Shown: piece after piece, positions 58,701-64,000 of the stretch
How positions within the stretch are numbered: the first letter of the stretch is position 1
Layout: every line of letters starts with the position of its first letter
DNA from: Antedon mediterranea
Lineage: Eukaryota > Echinodermata > Crinoidea > Comatulida > Antedonidae
DNA: 64,000 bases
NCBI RefSeq assembly: GCF_964355755.1
Contig: NC_092678.1
Coordinates: forward strand, 12,808,922 to 12,872,921
Direction: 5' to 3'
Notes under the pieces: generated by a model
What the model was told of the DNA's origin: nothing
Seen by the model: only the letters and a program-made list of their open reading frames with translations
The model's database searches: none
Program-made: the position numbers and the translations under genes

Positions 58701-61700
58701 GACAAGAAATTATCTCTCTCTCTTTGAAAATTGCTTCAACACATTCAGGTATTCTGATTGTGGTGTGCTGTTAGTATAGTATCTTGGTGTGTAGAAGTTT
58801 ATTAATAATTTTTTTTTTAATAATGTTTAGAAAAGAATTTATATTTGATCGTAGTTGTAACTACACGATTTGGTAAGCCGTATGTTGTTATGTAAATGAG
58901 TTTTTGTTTTACTAATCTTGTATATTAGAAGTTGCCTAGTATTGTATTAACTCTTTCCTGCCATACAACTTTATGCTGTACTGTTGCTTACACCGGTAGG
59001 GAGATATCTGGTTCATGCCAGATATTTTATTGTAATATGTTATGCATTAATATTAATCGCTCTTGACCTTGGAGATTTAAATATTGTTCAAAAACATGTG
59101 CTGTACGCTCCGTCGCCACTCAGGGCTAGATAGGAATTTGTAGAGATTTTCCCCCAATTCAGTTATCAGGCGTTTATTCTTTGCCTATCTCAAGGTTAAG
59201 AGTGTTTTAGTAGAATATTACGGGTTAGCATCCATTTGTTTTCAGTTCATTTAATTGTATGTTAACATGATTGGATATATTGAGGTTATACAGGTATAAT
59301 TGATAAAAATCAATTAAGAAATTTATATTTAATTTTAATTCATACAGTATTATTTATATTACAATTTTGGTTCAACAGAAAAGTAAAATAACACACGACT
59401 ATTTAATTTTCATCATTTCGTTTGTCATCCAGAAACAAAGATTGCAATTATTATTTGTTATTTATTTATACGATGTACATGGGGTTATGGAAGTTGGCGT
59501 GTGCGAATAAACACGTTTTAGACAATTTGTCTCCATTGGTTCATGTATGGGGTTAACGGGGGCTGAGATGAGATCCAAGTTTAACTGTGCTGGAAGGGCA
59601 TTAGGTTTCTATTACACTCCCACACCTCAAAAGACAAGGCCTGCTATTGGTTAATAAAGGACTTAAACTCAACTTACTGAGGTCTAAATGTTGAACTTTT
59701 GGGCGATCTGTGTATGGATCATTTTTGTACAATGTATCCAGTATCTTCTCCTTTACTTGACTGATGGTGTCACAGCTAAGAACTTTCACTTTTTGAAATT
59801 CACCACTGTCAGAATTTTGTATTGCATTCAGTGTCTGTAAAATAAAAAAAATATATATTTTTAGAATATTAAGTTGTAATTAAAGTAATTAATATAGTAC
59901 ACACACAAGACAAAGTAAATACAGAGATTAACTTTGACTGTTTACTGTTGTTTTAATAGAAATCCATTGTGGCCATGAAATTTCATCTAATATAATGAAA
60001 ACGGAATGAATGTATACGGGAAATAGAATACATACAATGACTTGAGGACGTTCGTCTGACTGAAGGCAATCATCAAGGTTCAATGAGTATGTAGCACGTC
60101 CAGTAATGGCATCTACTGGACCCATCTCAATCCTTAACTTCAGTGCATGGTACAGAACATACAGTGGATGCCCGGCATAGTCCTGCAAAACACATGAATG
60201 TTTAAATGAGCAAATGGCCAAAAAGTTAAGACATTGGAACTGTAATCCATAGCCTTATGCCAAGGGTTTGAGGCTCACTTGCTCCATGGTTCTGGTGGTA
60301 GAACGAGTCTTCTTGGATAGTTAATTGTTTTTAACTGTGTGCTAGTTTATTTGTTATTCTTTTATTTTATTTCATACACATCCAACAGCGAGCACAAACT
60401 CGCCAATTACAGGATGGATGAAATATTTTATTGTGCTTATAAACTAAGTCTCATTTGAGGGTTAGAGAGTGGAGTTAAAAGAGTCTTGAGTTACAACCCT
60501 GCCACGGGGTCAGGATTGAACCCTGGACCTTGGGATTGGAAGGCAAGCATGTTTTAACCACCAAGCTACAGCTCCACTACAATGCGATAAGCTATGCTTT
60601 TCTGTTCAATGTGCAGTATGAAGACATACTACACTCAGGGAGTGGAAAGAAAAAATTAAAATATAATAATTTTCACGATAGAACCACACTCCTACACACA
60701 GACTAAGAATTGAACTTATTGGCATATAATTGCATCACAACGCATACGCATTAATAGATGAAAGTCGAACCAATAAATATGATAAAAATGTGCAATATTT
60801 CTGGGTTAATTTCAATGTTTAGTTAATATAAAACTAATAAACATTTTAAGTAAATCTTCCAAATGATTATTTTTATTATATGAATGTGAGAAAAGCAATA
60901 TAAACATACCTTAAGGCAATTATACATCGATAAAGCTATCCAATTGGACAACAGCTTTGCAGTCACAGAGTCTGTTCTATAAATGTTAAACAATAATTCA
61001 GTTTGAATATGTTGTAAACATATTTTCACATTTACTGTAACTAACAATAAATAAATTGACTTTCATTGCACCAACATTAACAATGTACAGTAACATGGTA
61101 GTAAAATATTTTCTATTTGGTAGAAAGAATGTGCCCTCTAATTTGCATAGAACACAAGATAATATACACAAGATGACCTGAAGTAGTTATGACAGTGAAC
61201 AACTTTAACAATTTGGTTTGATACTCAATGAAGAAACTAATGCCATGTCTGATCACCTCAGCAACTCCATTTTGCAAAGACAATGATTTTAACATAGAAT
61301 ACATCTGACTCAAAATAATGAGACAGAAGCTATGATTGAGCCACCGTTTTGATCTTTATTGGATCAATAAAGATTGAAACGTTGAAAACTGACTTCCATC
61401 TCATTATTATATTTGGATTTAGTTTATTCCATGCTATCTAATATTGGATTAGGTTTGTAGATCATCTTGTGTTTTTGTTGTCTTGCTTTAGTATAATATC
61501 GGACATTATTATACGCTGTTGACAAAGAATAAATAAAAACAAACTGACCTGGCTAGGACCTGCTTGGCTTTATGCGATGACACACAATAATCAATGTTGT
61601 CTATTAACAACTCCTCAAGTACCCTATAACACAACACAAATTATTGTCAGTTTCATTTATTTACACAATTAATTGTAACCAATAAATGTCTATATTTGCT

Positions 61701-62930
61701 GGATTGTTGTGGTGAAACAAGACTTAAAGACACTTAAGGTTGGCTTTCTTCCAGCCTATGTATTTTATTGTTTTACTGATAATCTGTATTAATGTTTGAT
61801 GAAGTGTGAAATAAAAACGAAAAAAAAAAACAAAAAAAAACACGGTTTGAACATCAAAATTGTTCAATTTGATTAAGACAAAATGGAAGTGAAATTATTT
61901 CCATCAAATGTATTATAATATAAAAAAAAAGTAATTTACTCAGTAAAATAATCCATTTTATCTTCGATGAGAAATTCCACCACAAGTAACGATGCAATGT
62001 TACACCTAAAACATGACAAAATAATACACTTTAAATCATTGTTGAATTACAACTTTTTTGGCAAAAACTATTAAAAACTATTGTAAGGACAAAATAATAT
62101 AAGAACAAATTAATATTTTTCTTAAATATAAATCTTAGATATAAAATTATGGGAAAAGTGGCAATTTACAATAAAAAGTAATCAATGAAAGTATAAACAT
62201 TAGCATATCTTGCAATCAATTTGGACTACAAGTAGATCACAACTTTATAAGTAAAAAAATGGTTTTTAGAGGAGTTAACATGCAAATATTGAATCCAACA
62301 AAAACATGCTAGGTTATAGAATGTAAGGCTTCATACAATCAAATAGGTTAAGGTGTCTAGCAATAAATAGTGTGTTATTCACCCTATCCTGTATTATAAT
62401 AATTATGGGTCAAAAAACAATACATCTTACACATTTTAAATTGCTTTCATTTTGCTTAGTCAGTAAAAATAAGTTTGATGTCAGATGTCAAAATAAAATG
62501 CATTCGTTGTAACTATCATCATTAGGCTTAAAACAACAATGTCATAATTAATATGTGATTGTGATTTTTTTAAATTCCATTAAATGGCCTTATTAAAATT
62601 ATTTTTAAAATTAAAATTTAATAAATGTTTTTGAATAAACAAAAAAATTTATCTGAACATCACTAAATTGTTGTTATATGTTATGTACTGTATATTGATT
62701 GAAATTAAAGTTTATTGTAAATTGTTATGTTGTATCTTGAAATAAAAGAATGTTCAACATATGACATTGGTCAACAAGAAAAAAAATATGTTGCCTAACA
62801 ATGCATTAAATTTAATTAAATGAATTTGAGCTGATTTTGCAATTTAAATTTGGTTAAAAAACTGTAGACTGTAAATTGTAGACCTGAACTCACAGGCTTT
62901 TTCATCATTTTGTGTTAATGATAACAGGTT
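52757..62930 (-). CDS. Plexin, intracellular region (3' part of gene; 14-15 exons)
   Basis: Exons in transcript order: 62930-62884 (tentative), 62005-61940, 61623-61549, 60976-60910, 60182-60036, 59834-59678, 58020-57908, 56345-56222, 55692-55607, 55424-55311, 55174-55008, 54873-54726, 53631-53494, 53391-53317, 52894-52757, ending in TAA. Phases all agree. Landmarks: [21 protein letters not shown], the [14 protein letters not shown] block, [62 protein letters not shown] and [12 protein letters not shown]. This is the GAP domain with the Rho-binding insert, clearly closer to vertebrate plexins than the + strand gene. The canonical LLRRTES is VLARTDS and LPLRFW is VPSKFW. The upstream exons lie beyond the window or beyond the LTR element at 63143. 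Confidence 0.93.
53735..54245. repeat. About 200-bp tandem repeat, 2-3 copies, in a plexin-2 intron
   Basis: Blocks with GTAATGAGTATTAATTTATT, then ATTGCCTTGACATTTGTGGC and GATAGTTTGAA recur near 53745, 53947 and, degenerate, 54085-54240. Confidence 0.8.
54373..54722. repeat. 51-bp minisatellite abutting a plexin-2 splice donor
   Basis: Seven nearly perfect units beginning CAACACCATGTTGGACGATA and ending ACCTACTAGGCCTA. The last unit's end, CCTACTTAC, is the reverse complement of the donor GTAAGTAGG of exon 54873-54726. Both strands are open through the array because 51 is a multiple of three. The 195-codon frame on the + strand is therefore an artefact. Confidence 0.95.
56450..57269. repeat. 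41-bp minisatellite, 20 copies, derived from a SINE head
   Basis: Exactly 820 bp: twenty units starting TAAGGGCACAGTGTGTTGGA, with only a few substitutions and no length change. The unit corresponds to the region before the B box in the SINE at 45595-45856. The final unit runs directly into the SINE body at 57270. It lies in the plexin-2 intron between 58020-57908 and 56345-56222. Confidence 0.93.
57270..57465 (+). mobile_element. SINE body following the 41-bp array
   Basis: Begins TTTGAATCCAACTCTTGCCG (B-box side) and continues GTATCCTTTAGGCAAGACAC, CAGGTGTATAAAATGGG, CCGGTTAGATCAAGACA and ATTATGGGAGAATGTTT. It is collinear with the SINE at 45595-45856 in the opposite orientation. Confidence 0.82.
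58500..58622 (+). mobile_element. Non-LTR retrotransposon 3' end fragment
   Basis: Ends GTCTGAAATAAAGTTGAATT GAATTG: a polyadenylation-like signal and an ATTGA-type tail, as at 49540-49571. No coding part remains. It lies in a plexin-2 intron. Confidence 0.6.
60205..60360 (+). mobile_element. tRNA-derived SINE, + strand
   Basis: Head TGGCCAAAAAGTTAAGACAT, then GGAACTGTAATCC and a B-box-like GGGTTTGAGGCTC, followed by an unrelated body. It sits in the plexin-2 intron between 60976-60910 and 60182-60036, next to an opposed SINE. Confidence 0.55.
60400..60580 (-). mobile_element. tRNA-derived SINE, - strand
   Basis: On the - strand it starts GGAGCTGTAGCTTGGTGGTT (A box), then AAACATGCTTGCC and CAGGGTTCAATCCTGAC (B box). 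The body carries TAACTCAAGACTC and ACTCTCTAACCCTC. It is a different family from the SINE at 45595. Confidence 0.65.
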
Positions 62931-63142
62931 CTGAATTTATAAAGCGCAAATAAAAAAAAAAATCTTTAAGCGCTGTGAACAACATTCAAGTGAAAGTTAA
63001 TCAAGAAAAAGGCTGAAAGCGGAATTCCATGACAACATGTTACCTAATTATTATGCACTAAAATGTCTCCCTTCACTATAGAGTACAGTACTTATTAAAA
63101 ACTAAAAAAGTTAACACAACTTGGTTAAACTGTAAAGGTTAT
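62006..63142. other. AT-rich stretch upstream of the last clear plexin-2 exon
   Basis: Apart from the tentative exon at 62884-62930, I see no coding sequence or recognisable repeat before the LTR at 63143. Confidence 0.5.
62884..62930 (-). CDS. Candidate additional plexin-2 exon
   Basis: 47 bp between TAAATTCAG and GTCTAC, encoding [15 protein letters not shown] plus two bases that complete an Arg codon with exon 62005. Position, phase and the pattern leading into NIAS match the end of the homologous 7408-7526 exon, but the similarity is weak. Confidence 0.4.
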
Positions 63143-64000
63143 TGTAATATAACGATATACTTTTATATTTAAGAAATTGACCTTTGTATCGGAATTCAAA
63201 TAGGTTCACAAACTTGACCCAGAAAGTCCAGAGGAGAGTTTGTCCAGATGTTTTAATGACCATTTAGTTTATAATAGAATCCCTAAAGAAAACACTTAGC
63301 TTAATTTTGTGACTTTTCCCATCGTTAAACCAGGAGTGATTGACACTATTTAAGTACAGATTTGACAGTGTCATCCATCACAGAAATACCTTATTATACC
63401 GTTAATCACTCCCACTTAAACACCCCTGGATCAACTTGGGACCAATCGTTACCCTCTAATATTACGTAGTGACATTATGCAAATGAACTGAGCCAATATG
63501 CTCCTAAGTTTCAGGGGGGCCCAGACACACCTTACAGCCATTTCACGGAGCACACACCTCACAGCCACTTCTTCAGAAGAACATCTACACCTCACAGCCA
63601 CTTCTTCAGAAGCAGACCTACACACACCACACCTCACTGACAGCATCATTGATTGTCCGTTCCTTATCTATACTTATAGTTGTATATTGTACTGAAGTAT
63701 TATACTGAATAAATAATATATGTGTTACGACAGTCAAGCGAGTAAGAGTCTTCATTAGTACCTCAACAACGCAACATTATATTACATGGTGGAAGACCCA
63801 AATTTCATAAGGAACGGAGTGAGAAAACAAGAAATAAACACTTAACAAGACACGAAGACGAAGACAAAAATAACCATATTTGTTTGAAAGGAGAAAACCA
63901 GAAATTTACTTTGACTCAAAAGACAAGCTGAAATTATATTTGAATGAGATCGAGACAAGCAGAAATTTTTATCAAATTATAACCATTGGATGAAGACAAA
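63143..64000 (+). mobile_element. LTR retrotransposon, 5' LTR and start of internal region
   Basis: LTR 63143-63786 begins TGTAATATAACGATATAC and ends AACATTATATTACA. It aligns along its length with the 3' LTR at 33385-33969. Directly after it comes TGGTGGAAGACCC, positioned as a primer-binding site (TGG pairing with a tRNA CCA end). The internal region is A-rich to the window end. It is a separate, diverged copy of the family. The element would separate plexin-2 exons from anything further upstream. Confidence 0.8.

Noticed and set aside
63498-63695. Short ORFs in both directions
   Set aside because: They arise from short internal repeats (CTCACAGCCACTTCTTCAGA) of the LTR.

Overview
This is a window of AT-rich animal nuclear DNA with spliced genes, long introns, tRNA-derived SINEs, non-LTR and LTR retrotransposons and large foldback elements. 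No bacterial, plasmid or phage feature was seen. Two plexins, a discoidin/C-type-lectin/sushi protein and a BEL/Pao element point to an invertebrate animal, most likely a marine deuterostome such as an echinoderm. That placement is inference.

Layout. (1) 877-13936, + strand: the 3' part of a divergent plexin. It has 25 reconstructed exons from the membrane-proximal PSI domain through the IPT domains, one transmembrane helix and the intracellular GAP domain to a stop codon. (2) 14076-28424: a transposon cluster. A non-LTR retrotransposon remnant is split by a complete, apparently young BEL/Pao element (14330-21610, intact 1885-residue ORF, near-identical LTRs) and by a 3-kb foldback element (21660-24635). 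A second foldback element (25305-28424) carries another reverse-transcriptase fragment in its loop. (3) 30231-46388, - strand: exons of a multidomain extracellular protein (two discoidin domains, an unrecognised beta-rich region, a C-type lectin domain, a sushi-like domain). Its upstream half is damaged by an in-frame stop and by a transposon inside an exon; the downstream half is clean and may have its own signal-peptide start. (4) 46400-52400: intergenic DNA with SINE and non-LTR fragments, two minisatellites and a truncated duplicate of the 3' end of a seryl-tRNA synthetase gene. (5) 52757-62930, - strand: the intracellular part of a second, more conventional plexin, converging on the first. 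(6) 63143-64000: the 5' LTR and first internal bases of an LTR retrotransposon whose family also left a truncated copy at 31970-33969.

The genes do not form an operon-like unit. The two plexins would be semaphorin-type cell-guidance receptors. Both depart from the canonical arginines of the plexin GAP domain, the + strand copy at all three positions. Exon coordinates were read by eye from splice consensus, phase and family resemblance. Every internal junction quoted for the plexins keeps the frame, but none was tested against transcripts.
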